Origin: Populus alba
Lineage: Eukaryota > Streptophyta > Magnoliopsida > Malpighiales > Salicaceae
Length of the DNA: 64,000 nucleotides
Assembly: GCF_005239225.2 (NCBI RefSeq)
Contig: NC_133299.1
Coordinates: 15,363,154 to 15,427,153, forward strand
Direction of reading: 5' to 3'
Positions 13,146 through 26,330 of the stretch are shown here, in pieces. The position numbers and the translations under genes were made by a program. The notes under the pieces are model-generated. The model was given only the letters and a program-made list of their open reading frames with translations. It searched no databases and had not been told where the DNA came from. Position 1 is the stretch's first letter. Each line of letters begins with the position of its first letter.

Positions 13146-14116
13146 TCTCATTTTATGAGAGGTTAAGGACAAGACTCATAATTGTTAATCCAACTTTCAT
13201 CAGGAATGAAGTAACTTAAGAAATTATAACTTTTTGGATTTTATTTTAGGATAAAGTCTACAAATAATTTATAAGTACATTTTATATGCAAGCAAATTGA
13301 GGCACAATGTTAAAATAAAGTAGTGGCGGTGGTTCAAGGTTGGTCACTTTATAGAATTATAGAGTGGAACCTTTTTACAATATTAGTAAAGGGAAATTGA
13401 CAATTGATGAAGTTGAAATAACATCATCGAAAATAAAAATAATTGCACTTTGATTAAAAGATTAATTAATATTATGAATGCTCAACAAGGTGATTGATGA
13501 TAAAGTCACTCTAATTTTATTTGATGATATGAGTGACCCACACATATTTACTTATTTAATATGAAAGGAGTTAAATTAAATTTATATTTGTAATATTGAA
13601 GAATTAAGAAAGAGACTATATTCACTATCATTATCATATTGTGATTGGAGTAGTTTAAGATGAAAGAAAAAAATTAAATTATATTTTAGACCTCATGAAT
13701 TCAACAACTTACAACTTTAACCTATATAGTTCAAATCCAAAAAACTAAATTCATAGATTCCATAAATTTCCAATGCATCCATTGGCCCTTAAATACTTAA
13801 AGGAAATAAATTACGAATGCAATTTAAATAATTTTTTAAACTGTAAAGAATTTTTATGACATATATACTAGCACTTACATATAAATTTGAAGGGAAAAGA
13901 AGGAGAGATAACTATGAGAAAATAGCAAAAAAGGTAAGTGAGGAGACATGTGGACACAAACAATTCCAATCGTTCTGCAAAGACAAATCTCATAAGAAAG
14001 GTAAAAAGTCTCCCATTAATAAGACAAACAACTCTTAGGTAAAAGAACTTTTTTTTTAAGGCTGATAACCTTTCAAAATCATTGTGTAACAAATACTCGA
14101 AGACTTGGAGGGCTAC

Positions 14117-15060
14117 TGATGGATCAATGTGTTTTATACATGTTATTTTTGCCTAAAATCCATGTTAAAAAAGGACCAAAGGCAAGGTGATGACCTAACA
14201 TCTCTAGGTTTAGCTAAGTGTCAGACCTAAATATATATGAGTCTAGCTATCCGCTAGACCCAACGTCCTTAAGCTTAGCTACGCATTGAGCCCATGTACA
14301 TATGAGTCTGGCTACGCGCTAAGCTCATGTACATATAAGTCTGCCAATCCTTCGGACCCAATATTCTTAGGCTCAGCTATGTGTTGAGCTCAAGTACATA
14401 TGAGTTTAGCAATCCACTAGACTCAACATTCCTAGGTTTAGTTATGCGTTGAGCCCAAGTATATGCAGGTTTAAAAAATTATCAGACCCAGCATCCATTG
14501 GCTCAACATCTTGTCAAGCCTAGATAGATGTAAAACTTATGATCTTTCTAGGCCTTTTATTGGGTCACAAGACTCCGTTTGTTTTTATTATAACCTTTAA
14601 TATAAAAAGTTAAGGTCAAAGATATTCATCTCTATATATCTCTAAATGTATAAAAGTCTTTAAAGGGTCTGATATTCATCCCTCATTAATGATATGTAAG
14701 GTATATTTATCCCTCAGTAATGATGTGTAAGAGATATTTTATCCATTTTCAATGCTATTAGAGTAAGATGGCATTTTAGCCCTTCTTCTACAAAAAAAAA
14801 TGACAAGGTTCACGTGATATAAAAATAATATGAATCCTTCAAAGAAAAGGGTTTTCAATCTTTATTCTCTACTACATATTTATTTCTAGAGTTTCTTTCT
14901 AAAATATCATTGTCTTTTCTCTAAAAAAAAAAAACTTAAGTATCAAAAAAATCCATAAATTCACTAAAGAGGACTTTTTACAAGCACCAACCACCTTAGC
15001 TTATCAAACATTAGGCACTGATCACCTTGGTTTACCATACACCAGACACTAAGCACTAGC
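14117..15060 (+). mobile_element. Probable solo LTR of a retrotransposon
   Basis: The left edge follows a purine-rich, polypurine-like tract (cttggaggg) and starts near tgatggatcaatgtg. The segment holds a tandem hairpin repeat (14205-14520). It is followed by sequence typical of LTR R/U5 regions: repeated attcatccctca words, a run of short A-rich tracts, and caccaaccaccttagc / gatcaccttggtttacc repeats near 14985-15065. No second copy or internal coding region is adjacent, hence solo. Boundaries are approximate and no target duplication was confirmed. Confidence 0.4.
14205..14520 (+). repeat. Tandem minisatellite of about 65-98 bp units with internal dyads
   Basis: At least four units begin with tagg/taag-ttta/ctta-gct and end with gaccca-a-cgtcc-like words. 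Starts are near 14205, 14270, 14367 and 14432. The second unit is longer because a half-unit (gagtctggctacgcgctaag type) is inserted. Each unit contains a short dyad such as gtctagc-tatcc-gctagac at about 14241-14259. Confidence 0.75.
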
Positions 15061-16579
15061 TACCTTGATATAGAAAATAAATCAGATTATCAAAACCAAG
15101 AGACTAATAAATTATACAAGACATAAATCCTAAATTATACAAGACATAAATCCTGAGCTAAACTATTTGAATTGTTTTTAAACATAATCAATATATTTTA
15201 AATACTACACAGCACACAACCTATAATATTTAATTGGGTAGGTTCATCCACTGAAACTCTTCCACAACAAATGTATTTTATTAATTTAGATCATACATAT
15301 AGACAAACAAAAATTAACAAGAATATATATGAACAAAAGACAACATACTTTTTTACACTCATAATAAATTCATTTTCTTCTTTATTTAATTAAAATACCT
15401 TATAAAAACAACAAAACTTTAAGCATGTAATAAACATGAACCAAAACATACACAAATAAGCAAGTAACACACGAATCAAGTCTACCCATTAAAAACCCAC
15501 CTATGCATGCATCTATACAACCCTTCAAAATATATTCAAACTAGAGGCATGGGTTATGAAAAATTATTATGATGAGAGGCTAGCTTCTTCTCCTTCAAGC
15601 ATCCAATATCTTACCCTATGTGACATGTCAAAATGGGGACACAAGCTGTTAGGCCAGATGCTGATGAGAGGCAATCTAATTGGGAACAGTGGTTTGGTAT
15701 CTGTCCGAACCCAGTACATAAATGATCACAGAATGATTGTAAAATACAAGAGAATGGGTGCAGTTTCACGAGTGTGTCGGCAAGCCAAGTCTAGAACAGC
15801 AGATATCGATACAAAGCAATGAATAGGAGAGTGATTAAAGGCCAAAAGACCAACATCTATCCGCAGATTCTGGGTTTGGAGTATTTTGAATATTTGCCTC
15901 TTGCACCCGCAAAGTTCTTACCTATGGCTTTAGATAGGGCATACTAGAGCCTACAGGCTAGCTACTAACCTACATGGATGCCACTTATTTCAAGAACTTT
16001 CACCAAGTTGTTTAGCTAAATCTATACACGTGTGTGACCAGTGTTTATGCCATTTTGTTTTAAGATGCATGAAGCTCTAGGGCATTGACAGCCTCTTTTG
16101 TTTTCAATCTTTATGATCATATTTCACCCCACATCAATTACAACATCGAATCTTTTATGGACTTGGGCATCTGAATTGTCACAATCCATGCATCAAAGTT
16201 CGTTTTTAAATCGATTTGATGTAACCTGAAGAAAAATATATGTAGTAATCTCGAGTGGTAAGGAGTAAAAGAGAGTCACAATTATTTTGGGTTATGGAGA
16301 GAGCCACAGTATCTTTTACATGCCATAATTTTGGATATATACATATATTTTGTAATCATATACAAATTTCAAAATTGATTCTCTTTTCTGTGGGAGCTTG
16401 TAAACAATTGTTGTGTAGATAATTGATTAGCGATCAGGAAGTAATATTTATTCCTGAAATGCACTATTTTTATTCTCTCTATATGATAATTATGAACATT
16501 TTATTTCAGGATGCAGTCAAGATTTCTATTCCATGACATTGTTGCTTATAATCTTACTTTTTGGGCGCTAGACCCCTTT

Positions 16580-16604
16580 ATCTCTCTCTCTCTCTCTCTC
16601 TCTA

Positions 16605-16635
<31 letters not shown>
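16580..16635. repeat. (TC)n-(TA)n compound microsatellite
   Basis: About 24 bases of TC followed by about 30 bases of TA. Confidence 0.9.
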
Positions 16636-16638
<3 letters not shown>

Positions 16639-18149
16639 TAATTCCAGTTGGGCATAATTTTTTCTTTCTTATTCGAAATAAAGTATTATCGGGCTGGGTA
16701 ACTCATACGGTAAACACATTGACCAAAACACAGTATCTAATAATGTCTTGGTCAAATGATGCAGACAAAAGAACAAGTAAAAGAAAAACAGTAAAGACAA
16801 AGTTCTGGTCAAATATGGTTTGCATTCAAGGAACCTGTGTCGTAGTTTTATCCTGAAATATTGTTATGATGTGTTTCAATTCTCAAAGAGATTTACACTT
16901 TTTTAAATAAATTAAAAAAAACAAACTTATAAAATAAAAAAAAATTAGAATTCTAAAAAAAAAAAACAGAAAATCTAAAATTAATAGAAAATTCAAGAAT
17001 AACAAAACTGACACAAACTACATTTTCAAAATCTAATTTGTGGGGGCTTTTTTTTTGTCTTTTTTTTTTCTTCTGTTGCAACGTACACCTAGCCCTTACC
17101 ATTAGATCAAGAAATGGGATGAGGGCTACGGAGAAAGAACGAAAGAGATGGATCGATAGAGATAATTCAGTGCACGAATGGGAGACAAAAGTCATAGGAA
17201 GCTCTATCATGGTGGGGGAAGTTCTCTGTGTAGGATGTTCAATGGTGGACAGTATAGTAAAACATTGCTGACTCGCCTTCTCATGTGGTCATGTCTTTTC
17301 CAGTTTTGTAACCATACATGCACACGTTCCAGCCAAACGCCAAAACTAAAGACAAAAACAAAAGAAAACAAAAAAAAAACATTTGCGTCCATAATTTCTC
17401 CACATCACGAGTTTCTTTCTTTCTTAATTCTGACCAAACACCACCACATGCATAAAGGAGGGAGGGGGGGGTATCGGTGGATTTATTTTTTAATAATTTA
17501 TATATTATATACCAAGATTATGGTAGAGTAAATATTTATTAGGACTTGATATTTTGTTTTGTGTTTTATATACCGTGATTGCAGAAGAACATGTATTTTT
17601 ATAAATATGCGGCTGAGATGAGGATGTATAACCCGTCCTTATCCGTTGTGTAATATTGCAATAATCACTTCGCTTTTTAAAAAAAAAACTAAAACTAAAA
17701 CTATTTTTGTATTTAATATTCAATACTTGTTTGTTAAGTTTTTTAAATAGTAAAGTTGACAAAGCAACAAATTAAGAATTCCAACGCGGAAATCTTTACA
17801 AACTATATAAGAATTACACTTAGAAAATAATTAACAGGCTTTAAATATCATTAATGATCTAGAAAAAGTGAGGGGGCTGTTGGAATAGTTGATGTGACTA
17901 GGCGAAATTACAAAGAATAAAGAAAAGTTTTCACCATATAACACCAAACAAACATTTATTACAGACACTCCTTATCTCACAATCAACGGTACTGTATAAC
18001 ATATAGTTCAATAATAATTGATGATTTTTTACGGACCGTACCAAATAATGTCCAAAGTATTGATCGAGACGCGACACAAATAAAAGCCACCCGACCACAT
18101 TTAAATCTCTGACATTAATTTTGAAAGACTTTTGTATATTTAAAAGTGG

Positions 18150-18250
18150 GATAAGGAATATTTTTTTATTTAAAAATATTAAAATATTATTATTTTATTT
18201 TTTAAAATTTATTTTTAATATTAACATATCAAAATAATAATAAAATATTA
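18150..18250 (+). mobile_element. MITE-like AT-rich repeat, partial copy
   Basis: Matches the core of the family (aaatttatttttaatatt, then aacatatcaaaataat) in the plus orientation. Both outer thirds are missing or too diverged to see. Confidence 0.4.
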
Positions 18251-19599
18251 ATGACGGTACTTCCCATGTTTGTTTTTGTATATTTTGGTAGGGTTCTTTC
18301 TATAATTTTTTTTTTCCTTGAGTACAAGGTACTTGCCGAGTTTGTTTTTGTATTATTAGCCATGATCTAAACCAAGCAATCAAAGGGGATCTTAAGTTGT
18401 TTAATCATTGGATTAATGACGGGTCTAATTTATAAAATGGGACATCTCAACTACCTAAAATCTTTTTCCTTGGTGAAAAAACTGCTAATGTATGAGGACA
18501 ATGTTATGGCAAATGAAACTTCTTACATTTAAAATAAAACGAATCTAAAGACTTTGTCAATTACAAATCTTTTAGAAGATTGTGTTGTCTAATACGGTCG
18601 GTCCCTCGATTGATTACATGTCACAGATTGAAGGGGGTGTAGAGTGCTCTTTGGGTACCTCTTTGTGCGCACTTGATTAATCTTCTTTCTTTTCATGCAA
18701 CAACATCACTCATTCCACCCTTTCAAATAGAAATAGCCAAATAAAGGGGGTGGGTGGGTGGTGGATAGAGTATTAATGTTAGCACTGCAGAGTTCTATGG
18801 TTTCTTTTTATCTCAATTTTTGTCTGATTTTTAATAATTATTTAGGTTATTTTTATATCTGTCAAGTTTATTAGAACACGTTGGGGTAATTTTAATATGA
18901 TTTAATGTTAAATATTATTTACATAAGGAGTCAAATCGAGATAATTTTTTTCTGTTAATTTTTTTTTTCTCAATTTCATCCTCATTTTTTTTGCTAGTCA
19001 ACTGGATTGCCTTTAAATTGGCCACGTCGACTGGGTCATATTAGAGAAACTCTCACACAATATAATTTTAAATCTGAGCTAAGAAAAAAGGTGGGTCAAG
19101 AGGTTTTTTTTCCTAACAATTTCATCTTTTTTCTTCTTTTTAATTTCAGACTTAGATCTTTTTTTATCTATCAACCAAGTTGCCTTTGTATTGGTCAAGT
19201 CGGGACAACTCCCACATAATTTAATTATAACCTTAGAATAGATAAAAAGTCAAATCATGATATTTCAAAATTAATTCGTTGAGTTAAATTTAATAATAAT
19301 ACTAAATAGTTTTTTTTATGATGGCTTGAATATTTTTTATTATGTTAAAAACATTTTGACCCAATTTGCAGCATAGTGTATGACCTCTATCTGATGCATA
19401 GAGAAATGGTATTAATTAAAATTTAAAAGATATAAAAATTATTTAAAAAGAACATATAAAAAGCCCATTAATAATAAAAAAAAAAACTTGAAAAGAAATG
19501 AGGGTAGGCATTGCTGGGCCTGGCAAGGCGGGCCAAGTGCTTGGCCCAATCAAGAAAAGACCCATATGAGCAAGCTAATAATTTTTTAAGAGTTTAAAA

Positions 19600-20100
19600 A
19601 TGTGTCCGCCATAGTTTCTTTGAAAAAAAAAAAACAAATGACCCGTTGTTTGCCTTCCTAGATGACGCGTTGTCTAGAAATCCTATAATTCGGTCGCTGG
19701 TTTGGCCAGAAAAACAGGATTATTTTTTACCCAAAAACCTATGAGAAAACACCTTAGAAACCTTGTTAAATCAATCAATAGCGTCCAAAAACACAAAAAA
19801 TCGGTCCAGAACCTGAAATCAACCTAAAACAAAAAATCTTCTCGAACTTAGATTTGTTTTTCTAGGTGTTTTTAAGGTAAAAGAACATCTAATTGTAAAC
19901 CCTCTAATTATATAAAATCATTTCACACAAAAATTGATCATTTTAGTAGCCTAAATCTTTCTTAATGTCAACTTTCTCTCTCTAAGCTGGAATCCAACAA
20001 CCCCTCCTCTCTCCTCCACAATAAAAAACTAAAAAAGAGAAAAATAAAGTTTGGTATCAAAATATATTTTTTAAAAAATATAGGGACCGGTTAGCTAATA
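19600..20100 (+). repeat. Dispersed repeat, copy A (inverted partner at 50.6-51.1 kb)
   Basis: Shares an ordered series of words with the reverse complement of about 50600-51110: acaccttaga/gataaa, ccagaacctgaaatcaa, taaggtaaaa, gatcattttagtagcctaa and gtcaac. This indicates a mobile family several hundred bases long. No coding sequence is seen and the class is unknown. It may be part of a longer element continuing to about 20450. Confidence 0.55.
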
Positions 20101-22617
20101 GCTTAAAAAGACAATGAACGCAAATGAACTTTTTAAACGAATTGCAGACCTGCCACCTATTTTACCTGATATTTTCACTTCAATCCTCTATCTTTCAATC
20201 CAACCCTTCACAAAAAAAAAAAAAAAAAAGCAATTGGGCTGTAATTTGAGCTCAAAACGGCTCAATTATGCAAAAATAAAGTTAAAGGATCAAAGTGAAA
20301 ATTTTGAAAAAATGCACTATTGTAATTTACAGTAATATGTGAGATAGTGAACAGTGATTGGGTGAACAATGAAAAGACCATGCCTTTTAGAGTTATACTA
20401 GTCATTTAACTTGTGCTTCGTCACGAGTTATAATTTTTTTTTTAAAAAAAAAATTATTAGATATGCATGTTGCTTCAATGTGTTTTTTTTTACATAAAAA
20501 AAATTCAAAGAGTAAATTGAAAAGCCTATGCAAGCAAGATAAAGATATTTCATAATATAAAATAAAACATGCATTCCATTGTGTTTGTTGAACCCATTTA
20601 TTTAAATAAATAAAAGATAAATCTACACACTAAAAAGTCATGACTTCAAATATAAACACAAATTAAACTGACTGAATAAACTCACACCATAAAAAAATAC
20701 TACGCAAGGCCAAACACATTAACAATATAATTTTAAAAAAAATATTTTTTATTTAGAAAAATAAATTTCATTTGTAAAAAATAATTTATAGATGAATTAG
20801 AATAATACCTTGAAAATGAAATAGAAACAAACAACTACAAAAAACTTATATTAAAAAAAGACATGCAAAAATCATGACCTATATCATTGGAGCAAGATAA
20901 AACCACAGAAAAACTTGAAGATAATAACAAAACCAATATATATAATATAATAATGTTGAACAATAAGATCGTATGAAGCTGAATTTTAACAAATTAAATG
21001 TCAAATGATGAAACCAGAAAAAAAATGAGTATGAGAAAAAAAAAAACATTAATTAGAGGGATAAAAATTTTCAATTTGAAGGTTTAATTGATTTGAAAAA
21101 TAGCTTTAATAAAAGAAAAAAAAATCAAAAGAATGAGGGTCAAACTGAAAAAAAAATAAAACAATAGAAAATATGATTGAGGAGATGAAATTGAAAGAAA
21201 TAAAAACTTCAACAAAAGTGCAAATGAAAAAATTAAAAATTTTAAAAATTAAGAACTGAAATGAAAAACTAAATATATGAGAAATTACAAATGAAAGACT
21301 AAATTGAAAAGAATAAAAACTATATATGGAAATGGAATAAAATAAAAAATTAATAGAATAAGGACATAATTTGAAAAGTACAGAAAAAAAAAAAATGTGC
21401 ACATTACTTGTCAAGATAGAGATAAGAAGGTGAAAAAAAAAAATCAAACAATTACCGATAATAATATGATCATTGTAAATTGGCGTGCACACCCTCCAAA
21501 TAAAAGATGACAAAATGATATATCTAGAGAAATAATAAAAGGTCAGTTATATCTACCGGATGATGTTACACTCTTCACTTAAAAAGAGCTAACATAACCC
21601 ACCCAAAATGATCAAGAGGCAAGAAAAAGTATTTATATTAAAAAAAAAAAAAAATCAACTTCCCCGCTGAAGAGGCTTAATTTGTTTGGACCAAGGAACA
21701 CAGATAATTTTACTATAGTTATTTTACAATGAATTGAATTACAGAAAAACACCTTTTCATTTAGTTTTTAATATAATAATAATAATAATAATAATACTTG
21801 CTGCTTTGAGCCTTTTTGACAAATCATGGGCGCAAATGACATGATTTGCCAATAAAATGTGCAGCCCAATTTCAAACTTCTCACAGAAAGTCTTTTAAGA
21901 TTTTAGAGGCTTCCTCTTAAATTACTCTGCCCTCCCATTATCAAATACTCTGGGCCTCCATTACCCACTTAGACCAGATAACTATTATATTTCTCATTTC
22001 TATTTTTGGTGTTGGACATGGATGAGTTATAATTTAAGATATTTTCTTATATGTAATCGTTGAGAAGCCAAGTTGTTGTTCATTTCCATTCCATTTATGA
22101 TAAGATTAGAATATAAATATTGAGCGAAAATATTTAAAGTATTTACCATATTACATTACAATTTATCAATCTATAATAACCTACCTGTTTTTTAAAATAT
22201 ATTTTTTGTTTCAAAAACCTAATTTTATATTAAAAAAAAAATTATCTTGAAAGAGATGGACTTATTTTAAATACACACAAACTAGTAGTACTTCAAATTA
22301 TTGATTTTTATAAAATAATAATAATAAAAATATCCAACCAAAAACCAATTTGATAAACAAAATCTGCATACTTTTATTCAAATCAAGCAGCACTACAAGC
22401 TTTTTATTTCTGCACACAAATAAAATAAAAAATAAAAGAAATCTGAGCACAAGAAACCCCCACATCAAACTTCAAACCCTTCCAAAATCCAAACCATGTA
22501 TCCCAACTCCCAAGCTGTACATCAAACAGGCCTGTGTAAAAGAATAATCCCATCTAACTACAGCCAAACTTGAGCATTAGCTATCACAATTTCTGCAGAG
22601 ACTTCCATTCTTGCAGA

Positions 22618-24384
22618 TCATGACCATAAAAACGCATAAACATTGTACAAGAAAGCTATGATTAACCCAATTAGAATCTGATCCCTTAGAGAAATTGTGT
22701 CATAATCTCTCTTTGTACTGATATCCAAATTTGAAGTTAAACACTGGAGCTCTATCAAGAAAGAAGCTTGACCATCTTGCAGGTGTGGCTCACAGATTAT
22801 TTCCCCAGAAACACTTTCGAAATCTCCCTGGCTCCATTCCTGGTATCATGAGTGAAGAACTTAACTATTTTGATTATTAAATGACTTCCGAGAAGGAAAA
22901 ATAAACAGTGAAATGGTCTAGTCTATTACCTCTAAATGTTTTCCAACAGTGACAACAATGCTGTCGGGCCCTGCATCAAAAGACAGAGGACCTTGGTCTG
23001 ACTGGACTGAAAATTGAGACTGCATTGTGGGAAAATGGAGACACAAGACATGATCAGAAGATTTCCTGTTTTCGTCATTGAGCAAGGTTGGTTGCGATCT
23101 GGTTTCGTTTTTGTGGTTGTATCTGAACAAGCTAAGGATGGACTCTTTCCCTTGCGTTGTCACTGTCTTCCCAAAATGCTGTTTGCCTGTGTTTTCGACT
23201 AAAACTTTACACAGTTCTTGTGCAATTGCATCAAGTTTACTTGCTACATTGTCCATCTTTTCGCTGCAAAAGGAAAAAAAAAAGAAAAAGAAAGAAAGAA
23301 TGTGAATGACTGCATAAGAGATAGCAATATCAATGTTCTGCCATAGCTAGCACAGGTTGCAACCTGCTGCAAGAAAAGCCTTGGGCCAAGAAAGAAAAAT
23401 AGGCAATTAATAGTATGCACTGCTAATTCCAGACTAGACATATGTCCTCATTTGCAACCAGTTTTGCAGATTTTACAGCGGTAATTTTTTAAAATAATTA
23501 AATTTTCATATAACATTACGTGGAACACAATTTAGCAACTTCCTCATGCAGTTAAATATACATTAATAATAAAAATCAAAGACATCAATTAAGCTAATAT
23601 AACTGATCATGTTAAGCTAAACGTGAGAGGACGCGTGCGTAATGGGGCAATTGCCTTGGGGCTAACTTTTTTTTTTTTTTTTTTTTGTATATCAACATTA
23701 TTCCCAATATCTAATTTTAACCCACTATATCTAATTCTTCATTTGAAGCTCAAAAGCCACCAATCATTTATTAGGAAATTGACTATACGCAGTGATTTTT
23801 TATTTTTTTCTACCAACCGCAATTTCAAAAAGCCACCATGTTTAATACCTTCTAACCAACAAAGCCGATATCTCGGGTCAAATGCAAGGATTTGAAGAAA
23901 GAGATTACCTAAAATCACGAAATCTTTCAGCTCCGGCGAACTCTCGCGCCAATGACATTCTTTCATTGCCAGACAAAACCCACACTATCTCCTGTTGATA
24001 ATTTCTCCGAAATCCCTCATTTGTCGGCTCCAAAACACGGAAAACCAGGTCGGCTTCTTTGACCAAGAACACCAACTCCTCGTCCGAAATCCCATGATCA
24101 AGAACCTTAAACGCCCTGAAATCCTTAACCGACTTCAAAAGCCGATCTTGACTCTCATAATCTCTGGATTTCAACAATCGATAACTGATTGCGGCAGGAA
24201 TATTTTGATGTTTGTTAAGAGGAATATATGGTCCAGGCAAGGTAAGGTCAGGGACGTTTAAGGACTTTTCGAGGTAATCTATCAAGATGTCATTGGCAGC
24301 AGAACGTGTACCTCTGCCTGTGGGGATCGGTGAAGGAGGTGGTGCTGGGAGGTTTAGTTCGCTTGTGCATCGTGTTATAGGCAT
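22618..24384 (-). CDS. 2-oxoglutarate/Fe(II) dioxygenase-like protein, apparently non-catalytic, with C-terminal hydrophobic tail
   Basis: Three exons on the minus strand: 24384-23909, 23263-22930 and 22839-22618. Introns are GT-AG, phases close, and the product has 343 residues. The N-terminal dioxygenase-type domain is recognisable, with GPYIPLN at 51-57 and AFKVLDHGIS at 91-100 (the usual F-x-V-x-NHGI block). The C-terminal half matches the double-stranded beta-helix region in spacing: GPDSIVVTVGKHLEEWSQGD at about 257-276, then FESVSGEII at 277-285. In active enzymes this region carries H-x-D and, after the SV block, H-R-V. Here only H235 of an HFP triplet remains, the Asp position is Pro, and the second His is Gly282. 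Iron binding is therefore unlikely. The last ~25 residues (SLRDQILIGLIIAFLYN region) are hydrophobic and end right at the stop, like a tail anchor. No biochemical function is proposed. The gene looks intact rather than decayed. Confidence 0.85.
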
Positions 24385-25359
24385 GGCTGTGTACGGTCAA
24401 AATGAAAGGATGAATGAAGAAGAAGAAGAAAGAATGAGAAGGCGTCAAGGTGGTGGGCTTTCTTGGTTTTGTTAGTTCAAAGGGATTTTTGGTTCGTGGG
24501 GTCTGTTGCGTCTGCACGTTTGGAGTAGTAGCCACCATTGATCATTCCTGTAAGATAAACTTTCACCTATCTGGTTGGCATCATGACGGGTCCAGAGAAT
24601 GACTTGGAAATGATTAATTAGGAGTTTGGTGTTTTTGGAGAGTGAATCAATATTGCTAATGTCCATCGTTAGTTTTGGAATTAAATAATATGATGCGTAC
24701 ACCTGTAAATCAAAGTTTGTGATTACATAAGAATCAAATAGTTTATCATATTAAAAGTATATAAAATATAAAAGGTAAGTTGAAGGTGTATATAATTTTA
24801 AATCTATAAATATATAAAATAAAATTTAAAACAAATATGTTTTTTTAACATAAATATAATAAAAAAATACTAGCATGTTTATTAAGTATAAATTCAAAAT
24901 TTATAAGGGTTAATTAAAAGTCTCTAAAAAAATACAAAAATTCATGTTTTCGCTTAAAATATAGATATATCAAAATACATGTTATGTTTTAGCATTTTTT
25001 TATATAGAATATATATTAGCAAAGAAAGAATTATCGGACTTGCAAGTAAGGCTGCTATCTAAATATCAAGAGTTGATTAAGAAATTCTCAGAATTATCGG
25101 AATAATCACTAATTTTAATTGAGAGTATTTTTCACCACAACACACGAGTTGTGAAAAACCTTTACGCTTTCAAGGATATGTGAACCCTGTAAGAGAACAT
25201 ACATGGATTTTTTTCATAAGAATTTATTCGGGTACACAAGCCCATAATAATTAAAAAAAAAAACCAGATTCATTCACACGAAGAAATCCTCATCCTAAGC
25301 CATAGACAAATCACCAACTAAAAACCCAACAAAACCTTAAACCACATTCAAACCATGCA

Positions 25360-25545
25360 ATGTAGTTTACCTCAGGTAAAGTGCGCTAGGAGTGTTACAA
25401 TCTTCCCTAACCACAACCAGTTTCTTACCCTTTAAATTTCTGATAAGACCAGTACACATGAGTTTCCTAGCAACCTTGAATCAAACAACTAGATGGTGAC
25501 TCCCACGACCCCCCCAACGTTGCACGTCCCGACAATAATTATGAT
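25360..25545 (+). mobile_element. Fragment of a Ty3-gypsy LTR/leader region
   Basis: The order of words cctcaggtaaagtgcgctag, gtgttacaatcttccc, ctgataagaccagt and caactagatggtgactccc is one I associate with LTR/leader sequence of plant Ty3-gypsy elements of the Tat type. There is no coding sequence and no matching partner nearby. The assignment is from memory of the pattern. Confidence 0.4.
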
Positions 25546-25984
25546 TTAAATGAGAGACAATATTATTGAATGAATAGTCTAAATTGATTGAAATTGGCAA
25601 ATTTCTACCTTGATTGAAAGTTGTTTTGATGCGAGAATGGATCTAGTGGTTATTATAAGAAAGAAATTTGAATGTACGTATATGCGGGGGTGAGTTATAA
25701 AATTTGCTTGAAAATAAATAGGAAACAAAAACCAAATGAGTAAAACGAGAATTTAATTGAAAATGAAGGTTAAATTAATGAAAGTAAACTTAGAGTAATA
25801 TTATATGGAATGAGCATGCAATGGAAGAATAATGTGGTATGCATGTTGATACATGAGAGGCAATGAGAGTTGTGCAGTAGTAAGGAGGTACTACTCAAGC
25901 TCCGACAACAGGTACGTGTCATACACATTGTCATTTTCTTACTTGGTTCATCATAGTAGCATATTGGAAATTTCATATTATAAC

Positions 25985-26330
25985 GTATTTAAATTATGGT
26001 TTATAGAGAAGGAATTAGTTTCTCAGTAATGAGACCAATGCCCTATAAGGGGCGAAGAAATTAGTTTTCCAGTTATGAGACTAATGTCTGGTAAGGGGCA
26101 TAAATGGTTAGTTTTCTCGATGTTGGGACTAACACTTGACACTAAGTAATGGATCTAGATCTCTAGAAGTGGGAATAATACCTGATAATAAGAGAAAAAA
26201 AAATCTAGATTTCTAAAAGTTGGAATAACGCCTAGACATAGGCTAAGAAGGGAATTACCTGGTGTTAGGTATTACTTGGTAATACTAAGTTTTTAGAGAG
26301 TAAATGTCAGGAAATGAATGGATTATGTTG
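25985..26330 (+). repeat. Imperfect tandem repeat of about 45-50 bp units with internal dyads
   Basis: Six diverged units: ttagtttctcagtaatgaga-c-caa, then ttagttttccagttatgaga-ctaa, ttagttttctcgatgttggg-actaac, two atctagat-type units, and a final ttacctggtgttaggtatta-type unit. Most are closed by a (t)aaggggc / ctaag-like word. Each unit is a potential short stem-loop. Confidence 0.6.

Larger units (their letters stand above)
11135..14110. other. Intergenic region downstream of the OFP gene
   Basis: No coding support. It contains a poly-C/poly-T junction at about 11159-11183, a (CCCT)n tract at 12014-12052, a TA run at about 12235-12251 and one MITE-like copy near 12975-13145. A 60-codon frame ending at 14038 (basic, Lys-rich) lies directly left of the probable solo LTR. 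It could be a trace of retrotransposon internal sequence, but no motif supports that. Confidence 0.55.
15060..22617. other. Long intergenic region, repeat-rich
   Basis: No supported gene. A 23-24 bp tandem duplication (attatacaagacataaatcct twice) lies at about 15112-15156. An open frame of 88 codons lies at 15556-15822 (+) in less AT-biased sequence. It has no recognised motif and no splice partners, so it was not called. A TC/TA microsatellite is at 16580-16635, a partial MITE-like copy near 18150-18250, and a dispersed repeat at 19600-20100. A purine-rich stretch of aatgaaa/gaaattgaaa words covers 20830-21510. Confidence 0.55.

Noticed and set aside
15556..15822. 88-codon plus-strand frame in less AT-biased sequence
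   Set aside because: No recognised domain and no neighbouring exon. It could be a real small gene, but nothing in the sequence supports it beyond being open.
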